Source of the DNA: Deltaproteobacteria bacterium
GTDB taxonomy: Bacteria > Desulfobacterota > DSM-4660 > Desulfatiglandales > Desulfatiglandaceae
Length of the DNA stretch: 15,739 nucleotides
NCBI GenBank assembly: GCA_003646995.1
Contig: QMLZ01000047.1
Span: 1 to 15,739, forward strand
Direction: 5' to 3'
The position numbers and the translations under genes were made by a program. This document shows, in pieces, positions 7,755-14,398 of the stretch; position 1 is the first letter of the stretch; each line of letters starts with the position of its first letter. Under the pieces are notes generated by a model that saw only the letters and a program-made list of their open reading frames with translations, was not told the DNA's origin and did not search any database.

Positions 7755-7772
7755 GGTACAAAATTTTGTACC
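7755..7772. promoter_or_regulatory. Upstream activator-site candidate 2 (perfect palindrome)
   Basis: GGTACAAAATTTTGTACC is a perfect 18-bp palindrome about 132 bp upstream of the predicted sigma-54 start. Dimeric Fis-type regulators bind such dyads. Between the two sites, 7711-7723 (TATCAGAATGTTA) differs from the IHF consensus WATCAANNNNTTR at one position and could bend the DNA; that last point is weak. Confidence 0.6.
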
Positions 7773-7869
7773 ACCCTCTTTTCCCTTGGAATCGCCGCTC
7801 TTGTTGCGGAGAAAAAATATCTCTTATATTTTACACACTTAGCTACCCTTTACGGGGGAAGGACGAAAG

Positions 7870-7885
7870 TGGCAAGCATCTTGCA
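7870..7885 (+). promoter_or_regulatory. Sigma-54 (RpoN) promoter
   Basis: TGGCAAGCATCTTGCA matches the consensus TGGCAC-N5-TTGCW with a single A-for-C difference. The invariant GG (7871-7872) and GC (7883-7884) are 10 bp apart, exactly as RNA polymerase with sigma-54 requires. It lies in a gene-free stretch downstream of a sigma-54 activator gene. The predicted start is near 7896. Confidence 0.7.
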
Positions 7886-7895
7886 TGATTTGTTA

Positions 7896-7973
7896 AACAA
7901 CTGGTTATTAAAACAATACCTACTCTTTTCTCCTAACAAGAAAAGCCGCTCATTGAGCGGCTTTTCTTGTTTT
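7896..7973 (+). ncRNA. Predicted sigma-54-dependent small RNA, about 78 nt
   Basis: The boundaries are inferred from the sigma-54 promoter at 7870-7885 (start about 12 nt beyond its GC) and a strong rho-independent terminator ending in TTTT at 7970-7973. No start codon with a ribosome binding site and no useful ORF fits between them. The 5' half is A/U-rich and largely single-stranded. It contains a pyrimidine-rich segment (7923-7934, CTCTTTTCTCCT) complementary to Shine-Dalgarno sequences, the typical seed of a regulatory RNA. The 3' half is the terminator hairpin, a common Hfq-binding end. The layout matches Qrr sRNAs next to luxO, with no sequence relationship claimed. Confidence 0.55.
7935..7973. 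terminator. Strong, probably two-way, rho-independent terminator
   Basis: The left arm AACAAGAAAAGCCGCTC (7935-7951) pairs perfectly with 7955-7971 over 17 bp, closing an ATT loop. The plus strand ends in CTTTTCTTGTTTT. The hairpin begins immediately after the era stop codon on the minus strand, so it probably ends era transcription as well as the predicted sRNA. Confidence 0.85.
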
Positions 7974-8856
7974 AATACCCCAAACGCCTGAGAGCCTTTG
8001 GGTCTTTACTCCAGTTTTTCTCCACTCTTACCATAAGGTCAAGGAAGACCCTGACCCCGAACCTTGCCTCCAGTTCTTCCCTTGCTGCCTTGCCTATATT
8101 TTTTATCATTGAGCCCTTCTTGCCTATAACGATACCCTTTTGTGATTCCGTTTCCACATGTATCCGTGCAGCTATTGAAAGCAAGTTCTTTTCAGGATCT
8201 TCTGACACGAAATCCACGGTCACCGCGCAGGAGTATGGTAATTCCTTTCTGGTGTAAAGATATATCTTTTCCCTAATAATCTCCGAGATCAAGAATTCCT
8301 CGGACTGCACAGTGTCCATGTCTTCAGGGAAAAGCTGCGGGCCGGGCTCTAGCAATTCTTTCAATTCATCCATAAGGTCGGCTAAATTTGTCCCATTGAG
8401 TGCTGAAATGGGCACAATAGCCTGGAAATCAAACTCTTTTCTAGCCCGGTCCATGACTGGCAAAAGATTGTGCTTTTTGACTCTATCGATCTTATTTATG
8501 GCAAGAATTGCAGGCTTTGAAATCCTTCTTAGAACACTTATCACCGGCAAGGTCTCTTTCCAAACCTGTTCCGAGGCCTCGGTCATTACCAGCACGATGT
8601 CAACTTCTCTCAAGGCGGCCTTGGCCGATTCCACCATGCTTTTATGAAGCGGCGTGTATGTCTTGTGAATGCCGGGTGTATCCATAAAGACCATTTGAAA
8701 ATCTTTCGCTGTATATATGCCGGTTATGCGATTCCTCGTTGTCTGGGGCTTGGCTGTCACGATGGCCACCTTTTTGCCAAGAATGCTGTTCAGCAAGGTG
8801 GATTTGCCCACATTAGGTGGCCCCACAATGGCTATGAATCCTGAACAATATCTCAT
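7972..8856 (-). CDS. era: GTPase Era
   Basis: This 294-aa protein has the standard length and both domains of Era, the essential GTPase that binds the 3' end of 16S rRNA and checks small-subunit assembly. The G domain shows G1 GPPNVGKS (12-19), the switch region KPQTTRNRI (36-44), G3 DTPG (59-62), G4 NKID (121-124) and G5 SALNG. The C-terminal KH domain has the GKKG loop (245-248) followed by MIKNIGKAAREELE. The C-terminus keeps the family ending LRRLGY. Its ATG overlaps the stop of the upstream radical SAM gene by 4 nt (ATGA), so translation is coupled. It is the last gene of the rnc operon and is followed directly by the terminator hairpin. Confidence 0.97.
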   Translation of the reverse strand: MRYCSGFIAIVGPPNVGKSTLLNSILGKKVAIVTAKPQTTRNRITGIYTAKDFQMVFMDTPGIHKTYTPLHKSMVESAKAALREVDIVLVMTEASEQVWKETLPVISVLRRISKPAILAINKIDRVKKHNLLPVMDRARKEFDFQAIVPISALNGTNLADLMDELKELLEPGPQLFPEDMDTVQSEEFLISEIIREKIYLYTRKELPYSCAVTVDFVSEDPEKNLLSIAARIHVETESQKGIVIGKKGSMIKNIGKAAREELEARFGVRVFLDLMVRVEKNWSKDPKALRRLGY

Positions 8857-9872
8857 ACAACTTTCACCAATACTTGGTTGGATTCAACAGTGCTGGTAGG
8901 CTCAATACCGATTACCTTTGCTCCTGTCTTACTCTCTAGACGTTTTATCCCAGCACCCCCATGTCCCCTCAGCAAGGGCAAATCTGCGGGATTAACGGCG
9001 ATACTGATTCTCTTCCCCCTCACTTCTTCAGGTATCTTGGCCGCGATCCGCCACGCATATACCGTAGAGCGGACCAAATCCCCCAAAGAAGGATGCCACG
9101 GTCCGGCAACCACCTGGCCCGGTTCCAACAACCGCGGAGAACTCATAAGACCTATTCTGATGACAGGGATTCCATACTGCTGTAACCGAATCACCGCCTC
9201 TGCGCACATCTCGACAGCATCTTCAAGGCAAAGGGGCTGATACCTCCCTTCTCTGTACATTTTGGCAAGCTGTGTTCCCTCTATCACAACTGTGGGATAC
9301 AGGCGTACACTATGTGGGCTCAGGGCAATGGTAGCCTCAATGGTTTTTCTAAAAGAATCCCTATTATCTCCGGGAAGTCCCGGCATCAATTGTATGCCGA
9401 CGGAGAACCCGAAATCCTTTAGTTTCTTAACCCCGGCAATGGTATCTTGCGAACCGTGCCCTCTGTTTGACATCCTCAGGACATTATCGTCCATTGATTG
9501 TACTCCTAGCTCTACTGTCTTAACCCCATAGGTCTTCATGAGTAGAAGCTTACTTCTGAACAGGGAGTCGGGTCGGGTGGATACTCTTATGGAGTGAAAA
9601 TATCCTTGCTCAATGAAGGGCCGTATGGCTTCCAGCAGTCCCTCCATCTTGCTGTGGGGCAGCCGTGTGAATGTCCCCCCATAGAATGCCACCTGGGCAT
9701 CAATGCCTTTCCTGTATTTCTTGGAGGTGATAGCCTGCCGAAGGATCCCTGTTATCTCCTCCGGTGTGGGCACAGAAGAGGACTGGGAGGTTATCCTAGG
9801 CTGTTCGCAAAAAACGCATCGCGTCGGGCACCCAACGTTTGGGATAAAAATAGGTACTATAAAAGCCCTCAT
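8853..9872 (-). CDS. Elp3-like radical SAM protein with KH-like C-terminal tail
   Basis: The 339-aa protein starts straight into the radical SAM motif C15-x3-C19-x2-C22 (CPTRCVFC). It then has VAFYGGTFT, IRVSTRPDSL, the VELGVQSMDDNVLRMSNRGH segment and LMPGLPGDN, all typical of the Elp3/HemN-like branch. Elp3 proteins modify the wobble uridine of tRNA, but this one has no acetyltransferase domain, so the reaction is uncertain. The tail (about 288-325) reads ISIAVNPADLPLLRGHGG followed by AGIKRLESKTGAKV, with GHGG at 303-306. That is the shape of a KH RNA-binding motif (GxxG loop, then a helix, then TGAK). It sits between rnc and era, overlapping both by ATGA, which also suggests work on RNA. 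Genes of this type beside rnc are known from other anaerobes, from memory and not checked here. Confidence 0.85.
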   Translation of the reverse strand: MRAFIVPIFIPNVGCPTRCVFCEQPRITSQSSSVPTPEEITGILRQAITSKKYRKGIDAQVAFYGGTFTRLPHSKMEGLLEAIRPFIEQGYFHSIRVSTRPDSLFRSKLLLMKTYGVKTVELGVQSMDDNVLRMSNRGHGSQDTIAGVKKLKDFGFSVGIQLMPGLPGDNRDSFRKTIEATIALSPHSVRLYPTVVIEGTQLAKMYREGRYQPLCLEDAVEMCAEAVIRLQQYGIPVIRIGLMSSPRLLEPGQVVAGPWHPSLGDLVRSTVYAWRIAAKIPEEVRGKRISIAVNPADLPLLRGHGGAGIKRLESKTGAKVIGIEPTSTVESNQVLVKVV

Positions 9873-10582
9873 CCCTTCCTCATGCTTAGGTAGGCTACCT
9901 CCGCTGCCTTCTGTTCAGCTTCCTTTTTACTCTTCCCCTCACCATGAGATACCACTTCCCCTCGTATTCTGAGAGAAACCCGAAAAACCTTGTCGTGGGG
10001 AGGGCCCCATTCCTCTACTAACCTGTAATCAGGCACTGTCTTGTATCTTTGTTGTGTAAGTTCCTGCAATAAGCTTTTGAAATCATGAATAACTTCTTTG
10101 CGGCCAAGTTCTTCTACATGAGAAGAAAAGAGTTTTACCACAACGGTCCTGGCGGCCTCAAAACCTCCGTCCAGATACACTGCTCCGATCAGTGCCTCCA
10201 CTGCATCAGCTAAGATTGATGGTTTTTCTCTTCCTCCACTGGACTCCTCACCCTTTCCCAAGAAGATATATTCACCCAACTCAATCTCCTTGGCCACTTG
10301 GTGAAGCCCAGTCTCATCCACCAGGGCTGCCCGGTACCTTGAAAGCATTCCTTCTTCAGCCTCTTTGTAGCTTTCCATAAGCATATGACTGACAATGAGT
10401 TCCAGCACAGCATCACCGAGGAATTCAAGTCTCTCGTTATTGTTGAGTCCAAGCCTGGCTTGTTCATTGCAAAATGAAGCATGACACAGGGCATTTAACA
10501 AGAGTGCGCGGTTCCTGAACTCATACCCAAGCCTGTCGCACAGACTCTCGACCATTTCCTCAGACATCAGTTTGGCTTCCAT
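9869..10582 (-). CDS. rnc: Ribonuclease III
   Basis: This 237-aa protein has both parts of RNase III, which cuts double-stranded RNA in rRNA maturation and regulation. The nuclease domain carries the signature NERLEFLGD (49-57, including E53 and D57) and the second metal-binding segment LADAVEALIGAVYLDGG (D126, E129). The double-stranded-RNA-binding domain follows at about 165-235, with DFKSLLQELTQ near its start and GKSKKEAEQKAAEVAY near its end. The usual THRSY before the signature is HASFC here. ATG 10582 has GGGGGA about 8 nt upstream; an internal Met6 has no ribosome site. It is the first clear gene of the rnc/radical SAM/era operon, with a possible small ORF ending 3 nt ahead. Confidence 0.96.
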   Translation of the reverse strand: MEAKLMSEEMVESLCDRLGYEFRNRALLLNALCHASFCNEQARLGLNNNERLEFLGDAVLELIVSHMLMESYKEAEEGMLSRYRAALVDETGLHQVAKEIELGEYIFLGKGEESSGGREKPSILADAVEALIGAVYLDGGFEAARTVVVKLFSSHVEELGRKEVIHDFKSLLQELTQQRYKTVPDYRLVEEWGPPHDKVFRVSLRIRGEVVSHGEGKSKKEAEQKAAEVAYLSMRKG

Positions 10583-10585
10583 CAG

Positions 10586-10831
10586 CTACATCCCCCAGGT
10601 ATTGACACCGAGCTTTCCCATGAGTTGTTCCTCGCCGATGCCTTTGCATCCCCTCGGATCACGTCCACCAAGTGCTATTGATAAGCGGCTTTTTCCTAAT
10701 TTTATATGAGAACCCGTAAACTGGCAAGGAGCTGCAATGTAATAGGGACCTAAGCCAAAGAGAAATCTGAACCAAATCCCTCGGTATCGCTGAGCAAGAT
10801 AGTCCTTGAAATAATTGTAGTATTCTGACAA
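10586..10831 (-). CDS. Doubtful small ORF in the rnc leader (81 codons)
   Basis: This frame opens at a TTG (10831) with GGAG about 9 nt upstream and stops three bases before the rnc ATG (TAGCTGATG), a spacing that would suit translational coupling. The product has an aromatic N-terminal half and a C-terminal stretch ALGGRDPRGCKGIGEEQL; I recognise no family. The rare start codon and lack of a match make it uncertain. If it is not translated, 10583-10867 is a 285-nt rnc leader. A small GATGC-loop-GCATC hairpin lies near 10638-10652. RNase III autoregulates through cleavage of its own leader in E. coli, so a structured leader is a fair alternative. Confidence 0.3.
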   Translation of the reverse strand: MSEYYNYFKDYLAQRYRGIWFRFLFGLGPYYIAAPCQFTGSHIKLGKSRLSIALGGRDPRGCKGIGEEQLMGKLGVNTWGM

Positions 10832-10852
10832 AAATATCGCTCCGGCTCTACT

Positions 10853-10881
10853 CAGACACTTTTTAGTTTCAGAATTATATA
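10853..10881 (+). promoter_or_regulatory. Candidate promoter of the permease gene, leaderless arrangement
   Basis: CAGACA (10853-10858, 4 of 6 to consensus) and TATATA (10876-10881) are 17 bp apart. Eight nt separate the -10 box from the ATG at 10890, which has no Shine-Dalgarno sequence, so the message would be leaderless or nearly so. Confidence 0.4.
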
Positions 10882-10903
10882 AGTTTCACATGCTTAATCA
10901 CAA
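10874..10903 (-). promoter_or_regulatory. Candidate promoter of the rnc operon
   Basis: On the minus strand TTGTGA (10903-10898) and a perfect TATAAT (10879-10874) are separated by 18 bp. Transcription would start near 10867. Its -10 box overlaps that of the divergent permease promoter, so the two directions would compete for polymerase. Confidence 0.45.
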
Positions 10904-12680
10904 CAAGAATACGTCAGCAACTCCTAGTCCCGCCGAGTTGCTTCACGGAGGGGCCCCGCACAGGAAGAAGCTTAACCAGATCCTGGCAACTGCCATCTGC
11001 GGTAATGACATAACCTCTTCTTGCCTTTACGTTGCAGCCATTGCCGCCGTTTACGCGGGTGTCCTCGCACCCCTGGTCTTAATCGCTGTGGGGCTTGTGC
11101 TTTATCTGTACAAAAAGATCTATACCGAGGTCGTCGAGGCGCTTCCGCTCAATGGCGGAGCCTATAATTGTTTGCTCAATTGCACATCCAAGTTCACAGC
11201 CTCCCTTGCAGCTTGTATGACAATCCTTTCATACATTGCAACCGCAGTAATATCTGCAAAAACTGGCATAGAGTACCTGCACCATCTGTTCCCCTCCGTC
11301 CCTGTGATAAGAACCACCATCATAATATTGGCCGTGTTCGCAATTCTAACCATTATTGGAATCACAGAATCTGCCGTGGTCGCACTGTGCATTTTTATCT
11401 TTCACATGACGGTCCTGACGCTATTCTGCGTTCTTGGTTTCGCGAGCATTCCCTCTGATTTTAGTATAATATCAGCAAACCTCCAGACCTTGCCAAGCGG
11501 CAACGGCCTATTGATCGCTCTTTTTTTAGGCTTTTCTTCGGCCTTGCTTGGTGTCAGCGGATTTGAAAGTTCAGCAAACTTCGTTGAGGAGCAGGCCCAG
11601 GGGGTATTTCGCAAGACGCTGCGGAATATGCTAGTCGCGGTCATAATATTTAACCCCCTTACTTCCCTTATCTCTTTAAACCTACTGCCTCTGGATGAAA
11701 TCATCACAAATAAGGATCACCTTCTTTCACATATTGCCTATCAAACTGGAGGAGGATTTTTCAAAAATGTGGTGGTAATCGACGCAGTTTTGGTGTTATC
11801 AGGAGCAGTCCTAACAAGTTTTGTTGGTGTTACGGGCCTCGTCCACAGAATGGCACTTGACCAGTGTTTTCCAAGGTTTCTTCTCAAAACTAATAGAAGA
11901 GGGACCTTCCATCGAATAATAATAACATTTTTTCTTCTATGCTCTTCCATTTTGATAATTACGAAAGGTAGGCTGCTTTCCCTTGCAGGCGTCTATACGA
12001 TAAGCTTTTTGGGAGTCATGACGCTTTTTGGGATCGGAAATATTCTATTGAAAATAAGACGCAAAGAGCTCAAAAGGACCTATAGAGCTGGATGGTTAAC
12101 TGTAATTGTGGCAATCTGTGCCACATCCTTGGGAATCATTGGCAACGTCTTCATTGATTACAAGAACTTCGTATTCTTTCTCCAATACTTTGTGCCCACT
12201 GTTTTGCTTGTGGTAGTAATGTACATGAGGGTGCCCATACTTCGATCCTTGTTAAACGCAGCCAACTATATCATGACCAAAATGCTTGTGTGGCGCACAA
12301 TCATAATAGACGAAATGACAGCCCTTACAAACCAAAGGGTGATGTTATTCGCTAGAGGAGGGAGGTTGGACCGGCTGCATAAGGCTTTTATGTACGTTAT
12401 GAAAAACGAGACCAGCAGGCGGATCCTTCTGGTTCACCTTTACAGATCTGAGGATGAAAATGAGGAGCAAGAAATCAGGAAGGCAATAGAAGCATTGAAC
12501 CAGATATTCCCTGAATTGGAAGTAGAATTGGTTGTGCGAAAGGACTCTTTCACCCCTGAAACAATTGATGCCCTTTCCACTGAATTCCAGATACCAAAGA
12601 ACAATATATTCATTGGTGCACCAGAAGAGAAACACCCCTTTTCCGTACAGGATCTGGGTGGCGTTAGAATCATTTTTTGA
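10890..12680 (+). CDS. APC-superfamily permease with C-terminal cytoplasmic domain
   Basis: The 596-aa protein has roughly twelve hydrophobic helices between residues 30 and 445, then a soluble tail of about 145 residues. The first helix contains GNDITSSCLYVAA, where APC transporters have the unwound substrate/ion-binding segment. LNGGAY (residues 87-92) is the conserved loop of this superfamily, and GVSGFESSANFVEEQ marks helix 6. The tail (SRRILLVHLYRSEDE, EIRKAIEALNQIFPELEVELVV) has the alternating strand-helix pattern of a UspA-like nucleotide-binding domain. This layout recalls KimA-type potassium importers and CAT-type amino acid transporters; the substrate cannot be told. It has no Shine-Dalgarno sequence and faces the rnc operon. 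It ends 23 bp from the convergent SPL-like gene, with no terminator hairpin visible between them. Confidence 0.85.
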   Translation: MLNHNKNTSATPSPAELLHGGAPHRKKLNQILATAICGNDITSSCLYVAAIAAVYAGVLAPLVLIAVGLVLYLYKKIYTEVVEALPLNGGAYNCLLNCTSKFTASLAACMTILSYIATAVISAKTGIEYLHHLFPSVPVIRTTIIILAVFAILTIIGITESAVVALCIFIFHMTVLTLFCVLGFASIPSDFSIISANLQTLPSGNGLLIALFLGFSSALLGVSGFESSANFVEEQAQGVFRKTLRNMLVAVIIFNPLTSLISLNLLPLDEIITNKDHLLSHIAYQTGGGFFKNVVVIDAVLVLSGAVLTSFVGVTGLVHRMALDQCFPRFLLKTNRRGTFHRIIITFFLLCSSILIITKGRLLSLAGVYTISFLGVMTLFGIGNILLKIRRKELKRTYRAGWLTVIVAICATSLGIIGNVFIDYKNFVFFLQYFVPTVLLVVVMYMRVPILRSLLNAANYIMTKMLVWRTIIIDEMTALTNQRVMLFARGGRLDRLHKAFMYVMKNETSRRILLVHLYRSEDENEEQEIRKAIEALNQIFPELEVELVVRKDSFTPETIDALSTEFQIPKNNIFIGAPEEKHPFSVQDLGGVRIIF

Positions 12681-12703
12681 TATAGAGCGCCAACTCGGGT
12701 CAA

Positions 12704-13747
12704 TTAACACGGAAAAAGGCTAAGCTGTTCCGGCCCGCCGGGTATCTTATTGTCCGCAGGACTAGGCCTAAGGCAACGTTGCCCTGCCATGTCTGGGTTT
12801 TTACAGGCGCAAATTAGACAGGTTATGCCGTAGTCTTTGGCCAGCCGTTTGAACCGATCATACCCTTTTTGACGCAGTATAAGAGGACACAATTTGGTTT
12901 TTGTGGAAGTGCCTACCTCAATTACGTCCTGAGTTTTGTAACAGCCTGCCAGCAGCCTATAGGTGGTGGAAGGTAGCTCCCTTTTCAACTGTTTTAGTAT
13001 CGCAGGCCTGAGATGCAGATAGCTTAACACTACCTGTTCTACGCCTCTCTTGGCTAACTCATGAAACAAGGCCCTGATCCCACGCTCATCATCAGTGTAA
13101 AACGGAATAATAGGATCTATCCGAACATGGGGCTTTATGCCAGCAGATCTCAATCTTTCTATGTTGGCCAGGCGCTCTTGAGCTGTGGCCGCTCCGGGTT
13201 CGAAAATCTGCCGATAATGAGGGGATATTGACACCAACCCTATCCCAGCAGTGACGAGAGCTGGAAAGGAAGAAAACAGCTCAATAAACCTGTCGGGAAT
13301 CCAGCCCTTGGTTAAAAATGACATTCGTATCCCATGGTCGAGGATCTGCTTCATTGAATCATAGGTAACCTTCAAGATGTCTGGATGCCTTTGAAAGGAA
13401 TCTGAAGCCGTATTGAATGCAACGTGCTGGACGGGTGTCCGACGACGGGGACTGTCTAATTCTGAGCGAATTTTGCCAGGAAGATTTGAGTAGAGCAGGA
13501 CCAAACCTTCTGCGGGTGAGTGGGAATACCCCCTGGCGTAACAATATGAGCATCTGAACTCACAACCCCTTGTCACGTTTAGTGTGTGCACGTCGGATAG
13601 GCACCCGAACTGGGTCCTCTTGAGCGCAGGCCCTTTTTTTTCAATTCTTATCAATTTAACCGGCATTGGACATGTGAAGCGTGGATCATAGCAATCATCG
13701 CTGGAGTGGTAAAAAGTTATAGGTTTTTTTGATTGACGACATTGCAA
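12704..13747 (-). CDS. SPL-like (COG1533-type) radical SAM protein with clamp-binding tail
   Basis: The 347-aa protein has the radical SAM cluster C62-x3-C66-x2-C69 (CEFRCSYCYARGY); Tyr-Cys-Tyr-Ala-Arg is the hallmark of the spore-photoproduct-lyase/'DNA repair photolyase' family. Later segments include FLTKGWIPDR, SISPHYRQIFEPGA, HVRIDPIIPFYTDD and VVLSYLHLRP. Near the C-terminus there is a second cysteine group (C310, C313, C315, C325, with C287 before it) and then GGPEQLSLFPC. QLSLF (341-345) equals the consensus peptide that docks proteins on the DNA polymerase sliding clamp. A DNA-repair role is a fair inference, but substrates of this family outside spore formers are unknown. The start is TTG 13747 or ATG 13666; neither has a Shine-Dalgarno sequence, and an in-frame TAA lies just upstream of the TTG. 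Confidence 0.85.
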   Translation of the reverse strand: MQCRQSKKPITFYHSSDDCYDPRFTCPMPVKLIRIEKKGPALKRTQFGCLSDVHTLNVTRGCEFRCSYCYARGYSHSPAEGLVLLYSNLPGKIRSELDSPRRRTPVQHVAFNTASDSFQRHPDILKVTYDSMKQILDHGIRMSFLTKGWIPDRFIELFSSFPALVTAGIGLVSISPHYRQIFEPGAATAQERLANIERLRSAGIKPHVRIDPIIPFYTDDERGIRALFHELAKRGVEQVVLSYLHLRPAILKQLKRELPSTTYRLLAGCYKTQDVIEVGTSTKTKLCPLILRQKGYDRFKRLAKDYGITCLICACKNPDMAGQRCLRPSPADNKIPGGPEQLSLFPC

Positions 13748-13761
13748 GCTAGTGTTATATA
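13733..13761 (+). promoter_or_regulatory. sigma-70-type promoter of the pyrR operon
   Basis: TTGACG (13733-13738) and TATATA (13756-13761) are 17 bp apart. The start should be near 13768, which leaves about 76 nt of leader if PyrR begins at 13844, or about 10 nt if it begins at 13778. The symmetric TATATA can also serve the divergent SPL-like gene. Confidence 0.55.
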
Positions 13762-13783
13762 AAAAGTTTTTTTAAAGATGCAA
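13756..13783 (-). promoter_or_regulatory. Candidate divergent promoter of the SPL-like gene
   Basis: On the minus strand TTGCAT (13783-13778) and TATATA (13761-13756) are 16 bp apart, and 8 nt separate the -10 box from the TTG start at 13747. The -10 box is shared with the pyrR promoter. Confidence 0.3.
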
Positions 13784-13843
13784 CATTACGGCAGACGCGG
13801 CCTGAAAATTGTCCCAAGACTCTTACGCGAAAAGAGATTCACA

Positions 13844-14398
13844 ATGCATGCACAAACCATTTTGCAACAAAAAGACATCCAGGACAAGATCAACAGGCTT
13901 TCCCAGCAGATAATAGATAATCATCCTGACTTGGAAAACGTGGTATTGGTTGGCATCAGGACCGGGGGAGCATATCTTGCGGCCAGGTTTCAAAAGGCCA
14001 TTGCCTCGCTAACGGGAAAGGAACTTCCTGTTGGCGTGCTTGACATAACCTTGTACAGGGATGATTGGACCCGGATAGGACCAACCCCGCGTGTCGGTAA
14101 GACGGAATTGCCGTTTTCCATAGATGACAAGACCGTGATTCTTGTTGACGATGTTCTATTTACTGGTAGAACTGTCCGTGCGGCCATGGATGCCCTGGTA
14201 GACTACGGCAGGCCAAAAAAAATAGAGCTGGCAGTCTTGGTGGATAGGGGTGAGGAGTACCGGGAGCTTCCTATTTCTCCCAATTACGTTGGAGGCGTGT
14301 GGCCCACCACACCTGATCAAACCATAAATGTTTATCTCAAAGAGGCGGGCTTCACTGATCATGTAAGTATTGAAGAGAGGAAGGCGGCCCAGGCATGA
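13844..14398 (+). CDS. pyrR: PyrR: uracil phosphoribosyltransferase / pyrimidine operon regulator
   Basis: From ATG 13844 the protein is 184 aa, close to the usual 175-180 of PyrR. The family either binds pyr mRNA as a UMP-dependent attenuator or makes UMP from uracil and PRPP. Visible landmarks are VVLVGIRTGGAYLA, LDITLYRDDW, the PRPP-binding loop VILVDDVLFTGRTVRAAMDAL (PRPP loop at about 98-111), AVLVDRG and RELPISPNYVGG. An in-frame ATG at 13778 would add 22 basic residues that PyrR proteins normally lack; AAAGAG precedes 13844 by 7 nt, so I prefer that start. I see no PyrR-binding anti-antiterminator loop in the short leader, and no pyr biosynthesis gene follows; instead the stop overlaps an unknown gene by ATGA. 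Confidence 0.9.
   Translation: MHAQTILQQKDIQDKINRLSQQIIDNHPDLENVVLVGIRTGGAYLAARFQKAIASLTGKELPVGVLDITLYRDDWTRIGPTPRVGKTELPFSIDDKTVILVDDVLFTGRTVRAAMDALVDYGRPKKIELAVLVDRGEEYRELPISPNYVGGVWPTTPDQTINVYLKEAGFTDHVSIEERKAAQA

Noticed and set aside
7789..7809. Possible hairpin CCGC-TCTTGTT-GCGG as a terminator of the response regulator.
   Set aside because: Only 4 bp of stem and no T-run follows; not reportable as a terminator.
12681..12703. Search for a terminator between the convergent permease and SPL-like genes.
   Set aside because: Only 23 bp with no hairpin or T-run; the CCGG repeats just beyond are coding.
13778..13843. A 22-residue basic N-terminal extension of PyrR.
   Set aside because: PyrR proteins normally begin at the equivalent of 13844, which has its own ribosome site; the extension is open frame but lacks one.
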